Shown one piece after another: positions 1 to 11,778 of a stretch of DNA of 64,000 bases. The notes under the pieces are model-generated. The model did no database searches and was not told the DNA's origin. It worked only from the letters and a program-made list of their open reading frames with translations. The DNA is taken from assembly GCA_051294375.1 (NCBI GenBank), contig CM119266.1:3846420-3910419 (forward strand). The letters are read 5' to 3'. Source of the DNA: Paraspadella gotoi (lineage: Eukaryota > Chaetognatha). Within the stretch, counting starts at the first letter, position 1, and each line of letters begins with the position of its first letter. The position numbers and the translations under genes were made by a program.

Positions 1-290
1 GTCGAAAATTCGTGGCAAAGAGATCATTCCATTGTTGTGGTTCCTTGGCACCTTCGCCCCAATTTCCTTGGCACCGCAACCTCCATTCCTTGGAACCGCT
101 ACCTCCTTTCCTCAGCACTGCAACCTCTATTCCTTGGCACCGCAACCTCCATTTCTTGGCACCGCAACCTCGATTCCTTTGAACCGCAACCTCCATTCCT
201 TGGCACCACAAACTCCATTCCTGAGCACTGCAACCCCAAATTCCTTGGCACCGTAACCACCATTACTTGGCACCGTCAGATCCATCTCTT
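1..290. repeat. Minisatellite of about 22-25 bp units
   Basis: About ten imperfect copies of a unit containing TTCCTTGGCACCGCAACCTC run from about 38 to 275. Overlapping open frames here are a by-product of the repeat. It lies just downstream of the stop of the minus-strand SHIPPO-like gene, so it is 3' flanking DNA of that gene. Confidence 0.85.
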
Positions 291-440
291 CGCTGCATTG
301 AAATGAAAGGATGTCCTCCCAGCGCCGTTAGGGTCATAACTTCCCGGCGCCGGAGAATCTTCGCCGGAAAGGACGACCGGAAGAAGACGCGAAGTCGTTG
401 AGACAAACATCGAAGAGGACATGTACTTTTTGGGGGGATC
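276..440 (-). CDS. SHIPPO/STPG-like protein, terminal exon
   Basis: This is the last coding exon of a sperm-tail PG-rich repeat protein, a family of ciliary and flagellar axoneme-associated proteins. Read on the minus strand, it follows an acceptor (CCTTTTCAG) ending at 441 and opens in phase 0, matching the phase-0 end of the exon at 832-1058. It encodes 54 residues ending in TGA at 276-278. The SPAPGSYDP motif is a PG-rich repeat core, and FVSTTSR upstream resembles the usual spacer. It lies outside the large inverted repeat (which starts near 556) and so exists only once in the window. The family is inferred from motifs, not from a search. Confidence 0.66.
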   Translation of the reverse strand, partial: DPPKKYMSSSMFVSTTSRLLPVVLSGEDSPAPGSYDPNGAGRTSFHFNAAKRWI

Positions 441-831
441 CTGAAAAGGTCGCGGGTTCGAGTCTGAGTAGCTACGGGTTTTTTTTTCTTTTATTTTTTG
501 GCTCATTTTTTGTCTACCAATAAGAATCAATATAAATTATAAATATAAATATAAATTATCCATCCGTTCAACGATAAACTTTCTTTCCTCTGACAGACGG
601 AGCGTTAGGATCTCCTTTAGTCTTACATACAATATATATATATACAATATATATTAACACAACAAAATAATCCAAGTCTGCAACAGATTGTCTCGCTCTT
701 TATCAAAGGTGAAGATAAGTTATTTATTGAATGAATGGATAATTTTAAATTGTTCGCTCGTTCGTTCTTTCTTTCTTTCTTTCTTTTTTTCTTTCTATCT
801 TTCTTTCTTTCTCCCACCCAAATACACTAAC
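441..831 (-). other. Intron of SHIPPO-like gene; start of the large inverted repeat
   Basis: No coding sequence is seen. The intron holds a B-box-like stretch (GGTTCGAGTCT, about 455-465), an AT-rich (TA)n tract, the 3' tail of the GGACAGGC-type SINE-like repeat (about 700-755) and a (TTTC)n tract (about 765-815). The left arm of the large inverted repeat begins inside it, near 556. Confidence 0.5.
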
Positions 832-1058
832 CTTAAACTTGACCACATCATATGCCCCAGGTCCGGGTTCCGGTTCCGGTTCCGGCAGCGGCATCGCCGG
901 GGCCGAGATGCAGAGATAATGACGCCGCAGCGGTGGCGCCCCCTTTCCGGCGGCGTGGGTCCCGTCGCCGACGCCATCTCGGCCGGGAACGCCCTTAGCG
1001 CCGACCGCGGAGGCGTGGTAATGGCCCGGTCCGGGTACGGAGCTCTTGGCGGCCACGT
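832..1058 (-). CDS. SHIPPO/STPG-like protein, penultimate exon (left arm)
   Basis: This 227-nt minus-strand exon lies between acceptor CCCCAG (1064-1059) and donor AAG|GTTAGT at 831. It starts in phase 1 and ends in phase 0, matching both neighbours. It encodes about 75 residues with two PG-rich repeats: SVPGPGHYHASA near its start, and a Pro-Glu run leading into GPGAYDVVKFK at its end. The exon is very GC-rich. The frame is intact here. The inverted copy at 16430-16652 is four bases shorter, through losses in G or C runs, and does not stay open. Confidence 0.7.
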
Positions 1059-2040
1059 CTGGGGCGGCGGGAGGAGGAGGAGGAGGATGGGAGGCGGCGG
1101 CGGCGGCGGCGGCGGCGGCGACGGATGACAGAGAACAGAATGAGAGATGAGAGAAAGAAATATATGAGGTCGAGGGCAGAAAAGGGAAAGTTGAATTAGC
1201 TCTTTCTTTAAGGACCTTTTCTTTTTCTTTTCTTTTCTTTTTTCCTTTTCTTTTCTTTTTCCTTTTCTTTTCTTTTCTTTTATCGCTTTTCTTTTCTTTT
1301 CTTTTCTTTTCTTTACTTTTCCTTTTTTCTCTTCTTTTTCCCTTTTATCTTCTCCCTTTCCTCCTTTTAAAAAGTTTTTTTCCCCTCGTGGGCGTCAACG
1401 TAGGCGTTTCCCCTCATTTGACTTACTTAACCTAACCCCACCCACCACCCCGCCACTCCCCCCCCCTCACCCTACCCTTCGCCCTCACATAACTCACCGC
1501 GCTGACGAGAACTCGTTTAGTTTTCGACTCGAACACCGATCGGTAGGCGTTGTTGTTGTTGTTGTTATTCCCTATGACGTTTTTCCCTTTGATTTCGTCG
1601 TTGTTGTTGTTGTTGTTGTCGTTTTGAAATTGAGTTTTGACGTTGTATGTCCAGGGGGCGGGATTGGCGGCGAGCGGGTGACCGCCTGATTGTTCCGCGC
1701 AGATTCGGGGCAGAGCGGATTTGAAGGCGGCCCTCGCCGCGCCTTAAGTGAAAAGAAGGAGAAAGATCACGATTTGGAATTTAAATGATCTTATATGTTA
1801 CCTATTACATGTTACATGTTACATGTGAGTACAACTAACGGGCGTTTCTCTGGTTCTCTCGGTGATTCTTTAAACGTTACTCGTCGGCGCATTGAGTAAA
1901 ACCTAATACTTAGTTTCACCTAATGTTTCCGAGTTCCATGACAACCCAAGTATAAGTATAAGTATAAGTCTATGGCGACTCTAATTGACCTCAATCAACC
2001 AGATGACCTTCGTCACAAAGGTCCCGTTCACCAAATAACT

Positions 2041-2041
<1 letters not shown>

Positions 2042-2112
<71 letters not shown>

Positions 2113-2186
2113 GCTGACTTGATCATCTCCTTACATCGTGAAGTTTCTCTCATTCGAATTTCAAGTCGAGAACGGAAAACCGTTTT

Positions 2187-2228
<42 letters not shown>
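2042..2228. repeat. (CGT)n and (TC)n microsatellites
   Basis: A near-perfect CGT triplet run of about 20 units (2042-2105) is followed by a (TC)n run at about 2190-2228. Both recur inverted near 15390-15447 and 15212-15302, at different lengths. Confidence 0.95.
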
Positions 2229-2233
<5 letters not shown>

Positions 2234-4530
2234 TCGACGTCCAAAGTTATTAACTACTTTTTAACCTCGTGTATCTTCTTCAAGTATATCGTCTATATTT
2301 AGCGATCCCTAAGAACCAACTTAATTTCTGACCACAGGATCGACTACTTTCTCCGCAATTTCATTACAAACGACTTTTTTTTAACATCATTAAGACAAAT
2401 TTTTGTTTTAACTTTAAAATCTGACAATTCTTTTTTTTTTTGCAAATTCTTTTTCTTTTTTTTCTTTTCGTTGACAAATTTGGCCATTTCCGTTTTTCCA
2501 TCTTTGGTGACAGATTTAACGATGGCCTCTGAACTAACAAAAAAAAAATTCTGTTCCATAAAGAAAAAAAATTTCTTCAATCTTATTTTTTAGGATTTTT
2601 TCTTTTTTCTTTTTTTTCTTTCCTTTTTTCTTTCCTTCTGGTTTTCTTTCCTCAAATCTGTTTCATATCGTTTCTTCGTTGAAGGAGAAAAATGGAGGAA
2701 GGATAAAGAAATTGGAGGAAAAAGGAAAGAAAGAAACGAAAAAATGGAGGGCGACTAAAGGAAAAGAAAAGGGAGGAAAAAGAAAGAAAAGGAAAGGGAG
2801 AAAAATAGAAAAAAAGAAAAGTGAGGGTTAGGAAAGGGAAGGAAAGGGAAGATAAGGTTAAAGTAAAAAAGGCAAGGGAGGAAAAGGGAGGAAAAAGGAA
2901 AGTAAAAAATAAATGAAGATAAAGGGCGTTAAAATGGGAAGAAAAGAAAAAAAAAGAAAAAAAGGAAAGCTAAAGTGGAGGTTGAAATATTGGAGGCCCA
3001 AAAAAAGGGGAAAATGTTTTTAGCGAAATCGTTTGGAATGAGATCAAGAAATGGCAGAGGGTAAGTGAAAAAGAAGGAAGAAGGATTAAAAGGTGGGGAA
3101 ATAATAATAAAAATTTGAGAAAATGTTAAAAATAAGGAATGGCTCTTTCTAGGTGTTGCGCGCGCATTGAATTTTTATAAGATAAAATTTAAGGTTAGGG
3201 TTAAGGGTAAATAACGAAAGCTTTTCTTAGTGTATACCATATCTGCAATGTATGTATTTTTAAATGATTTAATATTTTATTGAATGTACATTATACTGAT
3301 TTTTTATGCTTATGATTGGATTTGTAGGTAAAGTTATTGTATAAAAAAATTTTGACTTAAGAGTTTAATGATACTATTTTACCCATTTATACCAAATATT
3401 AACGAGAAATTAAATAAGTTAAACAGACTAACAGACTAAACGAAAAGTAAATCCGCGAGTTCCTCCGAGAGTACTCGCTGCGCTGCTAAAAAAAAAAAGC
3501 TTTTGAGATTTGGCAGAAACAGAGAGCTTGCGAGCGCCGCACATAGATTGAAACTACTTTAAATTAAGGGGAGGAAAGATTTGTGCGGCTGAACATTCGT
3601 TGAATCCGTTCGATGCGGTTTTGAGACGGATACTTAAGGGGAGTGGCGGTTGAGAGATTGAGAAAGATTTAAAGTAATTTGACTGCGAAAAAGGGAAAAA
3701 AATCATTCCATCCCCTTAATCCTTTTTTAGATTTATAATATAAGTTATATTCCTTCGTCATTTCATAAAAAAGTTGAACTTTAACGATTCGACGAAATTT
3801 AGCTTACATTTTTTTGGCAATATTATTCAATTTTATCTGCGTAAAAAAGTAAATTCGGATTTGCGCGTTGGCGCTTGACGACGACGATGACGACGACGAC
3901 GAAGATAGCTGACGTCATCATTGCCTTTTTACTTTTAGTTGAGACGAGAGTGACAGATACAGAGACACTCTATAAGTCACTTTTAGGTTGGTCTTTCAAT
4001 TTGACAGGTTTTAAATATATATTAATATAATATTAGGTTATTTTAAATATTATTTATTATATAGGGAGGTCCAGCTTTTTTAGGACTAAATTAAAAAAAT
4101 TGTTTGGATGGGTAAATAATAATAATAATAATGATATGAAAATTAGGACACTTATAAAAAATTATAAAGATATTTCAATTTATTTTAAAAAATTCATTTT
4201 GATAACCATGAGCTTCTCAAAGTATTGAGAGAAAGTGTCAAATGCTTTAGCGACCACACCCGTTGTGAATGCTACCATTCCTGCTACTCCAGCTGCTGTC
4301 AGAAAGTCGACAGTTCTGGAGGGGACGCGTTGGACATTCTATTTCTCTATTTTATAATTTAATTAATTCAGGAGATTGCAATCAGAAAAACTAGTTGTAA
4401 AAAGTCATAAGATACCATTTTATATCTCGATTTTCGCCAAAATGTCTTCAAATTTTGTAAAGAACCGGCGTAAAAAATATGATATATTATTCTTTGTGTT
4501 TTTTCCTTTCTGTTTCGTTGTGATTTGATT

Positions 4531-4606
4531 TAGAACAAAGTTTGAAGAGAGATTTAACAACGAAATAAAAATCGTTGTTAAATCTCTCTTCAAACTTTGT
4601 TCTAGA
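4531..4606. repeat. Perfect hairpin palindrome (left arm)
   Basis: The left stem starts TAGAACAAAGTTTGAAGAGA and the right stem ends TCTCTTCAAACTTTGTTCTA. The stem is about 33 bp around a loop of about 8 nt. The same hairpin is at about 12843-12920 in the right arm, with a one-base difference in one stem. No transposase or target-site duplication was identified. A short palindromic (foldback/MITE-like) element is possible. Confidence 0.9.
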
Positions 4607-5480
4607 TATATTATTCAAAAATTATTAATAACAAGAGTTGCCACCAAATTTTCCAGACATTTTTTATATTAATTGAAGGAGAACTTAGCTTAATTTTAAA
4701 ATATAATTTCTTTTTTCATCTATTATAAACAATTTTTGTGCTTGAAGTTGAAGTTGAAGTTAGTTGAAGTTAGTCCCAAAATACTAATCAGGTTTATTAT
4801 CATAAATAACTATTATATATCATTGATTATATTTCATATTTTATGTAATTATATGAAAAAACGATGTAGAAACAATTCTGCGCAACTCATTGAAATTAAT
4901 CTTTCTTGTTTTTAATTAATTCTCTCATTGAATTCGATTTTCATTTTGACATGAAGCCAATTTGTCGAAATTTGAAAATTAAATTTCCGGAGAGAAAATC
5001 TACAATTCAAAAAAAAAATAATAATAAAATCTACATTTTCCAATTACATCAGAGTCAAAACTTGTCCGATCTACAATAATAAAATTGTTGTTGCCTATCA
5101 AAACTGTTTTTTCCTAAATATTTTTCTGAATTGTATTTGGAAAAGGTGGTGAAACATTTAGTAGAATTCAAATCGATATATAAATAAGGGAATGCATGAT
5201 CTCAAAAAAACATTTTAAAGATAAATAAACTCTTCTGTTTGTCACTTTGACCTTTTTTAAGTTGCAATAATCAATTTATTTTAAGTTTCTCCTCCAACTT
5301 TGAAAATGACAAAAATTTTAAATTTAAAAAAAATTCTTATTTATAAGACCACATCTTAAAGTTAAAATTATTTATTTCTAATCAAAAATTTAATTCATAT
5401 TCTTGCTATTTTCTATGTTCATTTGTTTTTCCGTCCATTCTCCCCCGAGCTGCCATCAAGCGGCCTTTTCCTTCACTCAC

Positions 5481-5654
5481 TTCTCGAGATGTCCTCGACT
5501 TTTTTGACGTTGTAAGCATTGGGGGGGGGCGCCGTCTGCTTGGGCCGCATGGGGTCCAATTGCTTGGTAGCGACTGGCGAGTGAAAGAGACGCGATACTG
5601 GCGCTCGATTAAAGTCGACTCGAGCGCCGCCTATGAGGTCGTAAGAACCGACGC
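5481..5654 (-). CDS. SHIPPO/STPG-like protein, internal exon (left arm)
   Basis: This 174-nt minus-strand exon lies between acceptor CCAATCAG and donor GTGAGT (5480-5475), phase 1 to phase 1. With the last base of the preceding exon it reads PGVGSYDL at the junction, a classic PG-rich repeat core, then RVDFNRAPVSRLFHSP, and a second core, PNAYNVKKVED, near the end. The junction codon with the exon at 6002-6191 is what confirms the gene model. The right-arm copy (11779-11957) is 179 nt and frameshifted. Confidence 0.72.
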
Positions 5655-5699
5655 CTGATTGGTAAAAATAAAAATGGTGAATGGAAAGAGGGGAAAGAA

Positions 5700-5850
5700 A
5701 AAGAGAGACTGACTTTGCAAGGACCTGTCATGTCAATATCAGGTAAGAGTGATGAAGGCCTTAAACCACCAAAGCCTGTCCGAAGTCAGGGGCAAAATAG
5801 CTTATTTATTAAATAAATGGATAATTTTTATATTGCTCGCAGCAATTTCA
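5700..5850 (+). repeat. SINE-like interspersed repeat
   Basis: This copy belongs to a family that recurs throughout the window. Its hallmarks are TCATGTCAATATC, GGCCTTAAACCACCAAAGCC, a GTCC(A/G)AAGTCAGGGGC core and an AATGGATAATTTTTATATTG tail. Other copies are near 6255-6350, 29700-29880 (minus), 29985-30080, 30605-30850 (minus), 39670-39850, 54615-54760 and 56005-56095. Mirrored copies sit in the right arm near 11105-11175 and 11600-11730. Confidence 0.8.
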
Positions 5851-6001
5851 TACATTAGATAACAATCAATTACATTTATTATAGACACATTACACAATGG
5901 TTAAGTATATGTCAAGTTGTAGGCGAACTCTGCCCGCCCTTCTCACTGCACCCAATTCCTTCAGCTCGCCCTTTCTTCCCTTTTGCCCATCTTTCTCTCA
6001 C

Positions 6002-6191
6002 CTGGCGATTCGATGCCGGGCAAGACCTTTGTCGGGCATCGTCTCTCTTTAGTGGCGAGACCGCCAAGGCCTCGTTTCGAACTCGAGACTTCATTGGGTC
6101 CGATGAGACAAGAGGGAGAGATATAAGATCCGGGACCCGGATGTGCGTTGATCGAATGTGAGGGAAATCGTTTGGATCGAGAATTGAATCC
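6002..6191 (-). CDS. SHIPPO/STPG-like protein, exon with PGPGSY repeat (left arm)
   Basis: This 190-nt minus-strand exon lies between acceptor TTTTGTAG and donor CCAG|GTGAGA (6001-5996). It contains a canonical PG-rich repeat, AHPGPGSYIS, followed by SSSKRGLGGLATKERR, the Lys-Arg-Gly spacer type found in the STPG/ODF3 group, and ends in ESP plus one base that completes PGVGSYD with the next exon. The reading frame is open throughout. Near its 5' end the two arms differ by one T, and the right-arm version is the one in phase with the upstream exon at 9470-9631. Confidence 0.72.
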
Positions 6192-6817
6192 CTACAAAAG
6201 AAAATAAATATTATATATATTGTATACTATTAAATAATATAATATTGTAATATCATATAGGTTTTATCCCAGTTTAGCCTGTCCAAAATCAGGGACAAGA
6301 TAGCTTAATTATTGAATGAATGGATAAATTATATATTGTTTGTATTTCAATTTCAGTCTCCATTTTCGATATTTCATTCCTTCACTTCTAGACTTGAACG
6401 AAATCCTAGAACCGAATCAAATATTAAACTGTTATTTCTCTTTCTTTTGTGGCGAGTCATTAACATACCCGCTTATCATCCATTCGTTTAGGGTTCGATA
6501 CCCGCTTCTAACTTTTTCCTCATGCTAGTGGAATTAGTTATCAGCCCTTTAAGCCCCACTGCTCTACGACAAAGTTGTCCAGCGACCCGGAGAGTTACAG
6601 ACATACTTTCCATAGATATTAGACATTGCCACAATCTTTAATTTTACCTGTCTCAATTTGTTTTCTTTCTCAAACCCATTGGCCAATGGGCAATATCTTT
6701 TGGCCAATCGGCCATACTTTTTAGCCAAAAAGGTTTTTCTCGCGACAAATCGAACACAAAAGAAATCTCCCGACGCTGAGAGAAAGATCCATTCCTCTCT
6801 CTCCTCTCCCTCCCCCT

Positions 6818-6888
<71 letters not shown>

Positions 6889-7139
6889 CCCCCTCCAATT
6901 TCATACGTTGTATCCGTAATCCATCAAACAAGATTTTTTTAGAACCCAATTGAATCTCGGTGAGCGTGAAAGTGACCCGTTACTCACTCTCTCTTTTTGT
7001 TATTCACTCTTCGCTCTCCCCCTCCCTCCCTCTCTCTCTTTCTCTGTCTCACAAACTCCATCCCTCACTCTCTCTCTCGTCTCTCTCTCTCTCTCTTTCT
7101 CTTCTCTTCTCTCTCTCTCTTCTCTCTCTCTCTCTCTCT

Positions 7140-7170
<31 letters not shown>

Positions 7171-7714
7171 CCTCTCTCTCCTCCTCCCGTCCTCTCTCCA
7201 TACCCACCTCCTATTCCCATTCGTTAGAAACGACGGTCACATATTTGGACGGAATTGACGATGTCCGCGCAGAGGGGGCGTGGCCTCCATGAACTCGTCC
7301 GTGACCGATCGACGCGTGAATTCGATCGATGTAATCCTCACTAATGAGTCGAACCGAATCGTGGGCTCGCAGCATTCTTTTTTAAGTATCGTACAGTATT
7401 ATTTTTTTTAGTATCGTAAGGATTCCTTTAGTAATGTATGTTATTGTATTATTGCGTATCTCTGGTCTGCGGGCATCGGTCGTTAACCTTCTAGATTTAA
7501 AGTAAGATATTTCAATATTCTTTCTTCTTTTTGATTTAACATCTGTTTTCGATTAATTCATTGTTTCTTTTTGTTTCTTTTTCTCGACATTTCACATGTC
7601 ACTCTGTTTCGACCTTTTCAATTTTTTTCCTTTTTCTTCAATTTTGATAGATCATCTTTTCCATTTTCGAATTATTTTATCCTCCCCTTTTTATTTTATT
7701 TTATTTTATTTTTT
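6192..7714. other. Intronic DNA with CT-rich tracts (left arm)
   Basis: No exon is supported. There is a SINE-like tail (6255-6350), a tRNA-like segment with B-box GGGTTCGATACC (about 6491-6502), (TC)n tracts at 6795-6895 and 7015-7200, and AT-rich DNA. Long Ser/Leu reading frames here only reflect CT repeats. The segment is mirrored at about 9780-11248. Confidence 0.6.
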
Positions 7715-8510
7715 NNNNNNNNNNNNNNNNNNNNNNNNNNNNNNNNNNNNNNNNNNNNNNNNNNNNNNNNNNNNNNNNNNNNNNNNNNNNNNNNNNNNNN
7801 NNNNNNNNNNNNNNNNNNNNNNNNNNNNNNNNNNNNNNNNNNNNNNNNNNNNNNNNNNNNNNNNNNNNNNNNNNNNNNNNNNNNNNNNNNNNNNNNNNNN
7901 NNNNNNNNNNNNNNNNNNNNNNNNNNNNNNNNNNNNNNNNNNNNNNNNNNNNNNNNNNNNNNNNNNNNNNNNNNNNNNNNNNNNNNNNNNNNNNNNNNNN
8001 NNNNNNNNNNNNNNNNNNNNNNNNNNNNNNNNNNNNNNNNNNNNNNNNNNNNNNNNNNNNNNNNNNNNNNNNNNNNNNNNNNNNNNNNNNNNNNNNNNNN
8101 NNNNNNNNNNNNNNNNNNNNNNNNNNNNNNNNNNNNNNNNNNNNNNNNNNNNNNNNNNNNNNNNNNNNNNNNNNNNNNNNNNNNNNNNNNNNNNNNNNNN
8201 NNNNNNNNNNNNNNNNNNNNNNNNNNNNNNNNNNNNNNNNNNNNNNNNNNNNNNNNNNNNNNNNNNNNNNNNNNNNNNNNNNNNNNNNNNNNNNNNNNNN
8301 NNNNNNNNNNNNNNNNNNNNNNNNNNNNNNNNNNNNNNNNNNNNNNNNNNNNNNNNNNNNNNNNNNNNNNNNNNNNNNNNNNNNNNNNNNNNNNNNNNNN
8401 NNNNNNNNNNNNNNNNNNNNNNNNNNNNNNNNNNNNNNNNNNNNNNNNNNNNNNNNNNNNNNNNNNNNNNNNNNNNNNNNNNNNNNNNNNNNNNNNNNNN
8501 NNNNNNNNNN
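7715..8510. other. Assembly gap, 796 N
   Basis: Unsequenced. The corresponding part of the inverted copy is about 9000-9795, almost the same length. It includes the coding exon at 9470-9631, so the true left-arm sequence is probably recoverable from the right arm. Confidence 0.95.
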
Positions 8511-8699
8511 CCCATTTTTTTTAACGAATTCGTTTATTCACTTTCATTTCTTAGAAATTCTTAAATTTCCCAGAAATTCTTAAATTTCTGAGATTCAGAA
8601 GCAGACGAAATATATTCGTCGCCGACGAACGAAAAATCGTTTAAACGCAAATGAAGGGAGTCGTCATTATCCCTCAGCGATTTCCTTGAATAAATATGA

Positions 8700-8724
8700 G
8701 AGAGAGAGAGAGAGAGAGACTTAG

Positions 8725-8812
<88 letters not shown>
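8700..8812. repeat. Central (GA)n/(TC)n tract of the palindrome
   Basis: A short (GA)n run, ACTTAGAG, then a (TC)n run of about 85 bp. It is itself self-complementary and marks the turn point of the fold-back. Confidence 0.95.
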
Positions 8813-8817
<5 letters not shown>

Positions 8818-9239
8818 TTATTCAAGGAAATCGCTGAGGGATAATGACGACTCCCTTCATTTGCGTTTAAACGATTTTCGTTCGTCGGCGACGAATATAT
8901 TTCGTCTGCTTCTGAATCTCAGAAATTTAAGAATTTCTGGGAAATTTAAGAATTCTAAGAAATGAAAGTGAATAAACGAATTCGTTAAAAAAAATGGGGA
9001 AAAAAGAAAGAAAAGACAAATTTGAGAAGGACAAGTGAATAAATGAATGAACAAACAATCAATAAATATTAAATTAATAAATACTAAAAAAATAAAATAA
9101 ATAAATAAATAATATTAAATAAAAAGAATAATAACTAAATAAATTTATTTTCAAAATCTATATTTCACATAAACTACATCGGAAAAAAATGTTTAAATAG
9201 TGTTAGTTTAACCCAAGTCCATAAGTTCATAGGTTTCAC

Positions 9240-9275
9240 TACTACTAGTACTAGTAGTAGTATACTACTACTGTT
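9240..9275. repeat. ACT/AGT triplet palindrome
   Basis: CTACTACTAGTACTAGTAGT and flanking triplets form a small self-complementary stretch. Its mirror falls in the left-arm gap. Confidence 0.7.
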
Positions 9276-9469
9276 TCTCAATTGATCTGATCAAGGATTA
9301 TAGTCTTTGGTTTCACTATAAGTAATAGTAAATTATGAAATGGAACAAATGGTACAAATCCTTGTAATGGTCTCATCGGAATAGAAAACTCATTAAAATA
9401 AAAAATAGAAAACCGGGGAAGAAAGCGAGAAAAAAACACAAAAACTAATGAATACTTGAAACCTTTCAG

Positions 9470-9631
9470 CGCGCATACCGGGTAATCAGCTCCAGCCGCC
9501 TCAGACGCAGCAGCTCTACCTGAACTCATCCTTGGACTTCGTCGCCAAGGAACCGGCGCAGCTGCCATCGACTCTAGATTCTATACAACTGCATCCAAGC
9601 GAAGAAAAAATTTTTCAAAAACCGATACCAG
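9470..9631 (+). CDS. Probable upstream exon of SHIPPO-like gene (right arm)
   Basis: The sequence is open between acceptor CCTTTCAG and donor CCAG|GTTCGT, phase 1 to phase 1, encoding about 53 residues. It is rich in Gln, Pro and Leu (QLQPPQTQQLYLNSSLDF, then FVAKEPAQLPSTLDS) and ends KPIP plus one base. The phase fits the next exon at 11249 as written in this arm. There is no PG-rich core, and the family assignment rests only on position and phase. The matching exon of the left arm lies in the 796-N gap. Confidence 0.5.
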
Positions 9632-10296
9632 GTTCGTCCCCTGTTATATTTAAACTTTTTATTTATTTATTCCGTCACTAAAATTAAAAAAAGTTTTTTT
9701 GACATAAAAAGTTTAATTTCATTTTTCGCTGCCGAAAAAAAAAATAAAAAAATAAAATTAAAAAATAAAAAATAAAAAAAATAAAATAAAATAAAATAAA
9801 AAGGGAGGATAAAAATAATTCGAAAATGGAAAAGATGATCTATCAAATTGAAGAAAAAGGAAAAAAATTTGGAAAAGGTTCGAAACAGTGCATGTGAAAT
9901 GTCAGAAAAGAAACAAAAAGAAACAATGATTAATCGAAACAGATGTTAAATCAAAAAAGAAGAAAGATATTGAAATATCTTACTTTAAAATCTAGAAGGT
10001 TAACGACCGCGGCCCGCAGACCAGAGATACGCAATAATACAATAACATACATTACTAAAGGAACCTTACGTTACTGAAAAAAAAATACTGTACGATACTT
10101 AAAAAGAATGCTCGAGCCCACGATTCGGTTCGACTCATTAGTGAGGATTTACATCGATCGAATTCACGCGTCGATCGGTCACGGACGAGTTCATGGAGGC
10201 CACGCCCCTCTGCGCGACATCGTCAATTCCGTCCAAATATGTGACGTTCGTTCTTAAAATGGGATAGGAAGGTGGGTATGGAGAGAGGAGCGGGGG

Positions 10297-10334
<38 letters not shown>

Positions 10335-10374
10335 GAGAGAGAAGAGAGAGAGAGAGAAGAGAAGAGAGAGAGAG

Positions 10375-10418
<44 letters not shown>

Positions 10419-10610
10419 GGGATGGAGTTTTGAGACAGAGAAAGAGAGAGAGGGAGGAGAGGGGAGAGAGAAGAGTGAATAACAAAAAGAGAGAGTGATA
10501 ACGGAGTCACTTTTCACGCTCCCGAATTCAATTGTTCCCTAAAAAAATCTTGTTTGATGGATTACGGATACAACGAGTATGAAATTGGAGGGGAGAGAGA
10601 GAGAGAGGAG

Positions 10611-10668
<58 letters not shown>

Positions 10669-11248
10669 TTTTCTCTCAGCGTGGAGAGATTTCTTTTGTG
10701 GTTCGATTTGTCGCGAGAAAAAACCTTTGGCTAAAAGTATGCCGATTGCCAAAGATATTGCCCATTGCCAATGGGTTTGAGAAGAAAACAAATTGAGACA
10801 GGTAAAATTAAAGATTGTGCAATGTCTAATATCTATGGAAAGTATGTCTGTAACTCTCCGGTCGCTGGACAACTTTGTCGTAGAGCAGTGGGGCTTAACT
10901 AGGCTGATAACTAATTCCACTAGCATGAGGAAAAAGTTTAGAAGCGGTATCGAACCTAACGAATGGATGATAAGCGGGTATGTTAATGACTCGCCACAAA
11001 GAAAGAGAAATAACAGTTTAATATTTGATTCGGTCTAGGATTTCGTTCAAATACTAGAAGTGAGAATGAAATATCGAAATGGAGACTGAAATTGAAATAC
11101 AAACAATATATAATTTATCATTCATTCAATAATTAAGCTATCTTGTCCTGATTTTGGACAGGCTAAACTGGGATAAAACCTATATGATATTACAATATTA
11201 TATTATTTAATAGTATACAATATATATAATATTTATTTTCTTTTGTAG
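9632..11248. other. Intronic DNA, mirror of 6192-7714 (right arm)
   Basis: It contains AAAAT-rich DNA (9735-9800), (GA)n tracts at 10295-10475 and 10590-10664, a tRNA-like segment and a SINE-like tail (11105-11175). No exon is seen. Confidence 0.6.
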
Positions 11249-11433
11249 GGATTCAATCTCGATCCAAACGATTTCCCTCACATTCGATCACGCGCATCCG
11301 GGTCCCGATCTTATATCTTCCCTGCTTGTCTCATCGGACCCATGAAGTCTCGAGTTCGAAAAACGAGGCCTTGGCGGTCTCGCACTAAAGAGAGACGATG
11401 CCCGACAAAGTCTTGCCGGCATCGAATCGCCAG
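11249..11433 (+). pseudogene. Inverted, frame-broken copy of the SHIPPO exon at 6002-6191
   Basis: It keeps acceptor TTTTGTAG and donor CCAG|GTGAGA but is 185 nt against 190 nt. Losses in short runs (for example CCCAATG to CCCATG, TGCCCGGC to TGCCGGC, CGCCACT to CGCACT) destroy the PGPGSY frame. Losses confined to runs suggest sequencing error rather than decay. Confidence 0.65.
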
Positions 11434-11778
11434 GTGAGAGAAGATGGGCAAAAGGGAAGAAAGGGCGAGCTGAAGAATTGGGTGCAGTGAGAAGGGCGGG
11501 CAGAGTTCCCTACAACTTGAATATACTTAACCATTGTGTAATGTGTCTATAATAAATGTAATTGATTGTTATCTAATGTATGAAATTGCTGCGAGCAATA
11601 TAAAAATTATCCATTTATTTAATTAAATAAGCTATTTTGCCCCTGACTTCGGACAGGCTTTTGGTTGGTTTAAGGCCTTCATTCACTCTACCTGATATTG
11701 ACATGACAGGTCCTTGCAAAGTCAGTCTCTCTTTTTCTTTCCCCTCTTTCCATTCACCATTTTATTTTTACCAATCAG

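Larger units (their letters stand above)
1059..5480 (-). other. Long intron of SHIPPO-like gene (left arm)
   Basis: About 4.4 kb with no supported exon. It contains a GGC/GGA tract (1065-1127), a TTTTC tract (1210-1330), GTT triplets (1550-1620), a (CGT)n run (2042-2105), a (TC)n run (2190-2228), purine-rich DNA (2680-3130), a palindrome at 4531-4606 and a remnant of a small reading frame (about 4205-4345, minus strand). The rest is AT-rich and unremarkable. Confidence 0.55.
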
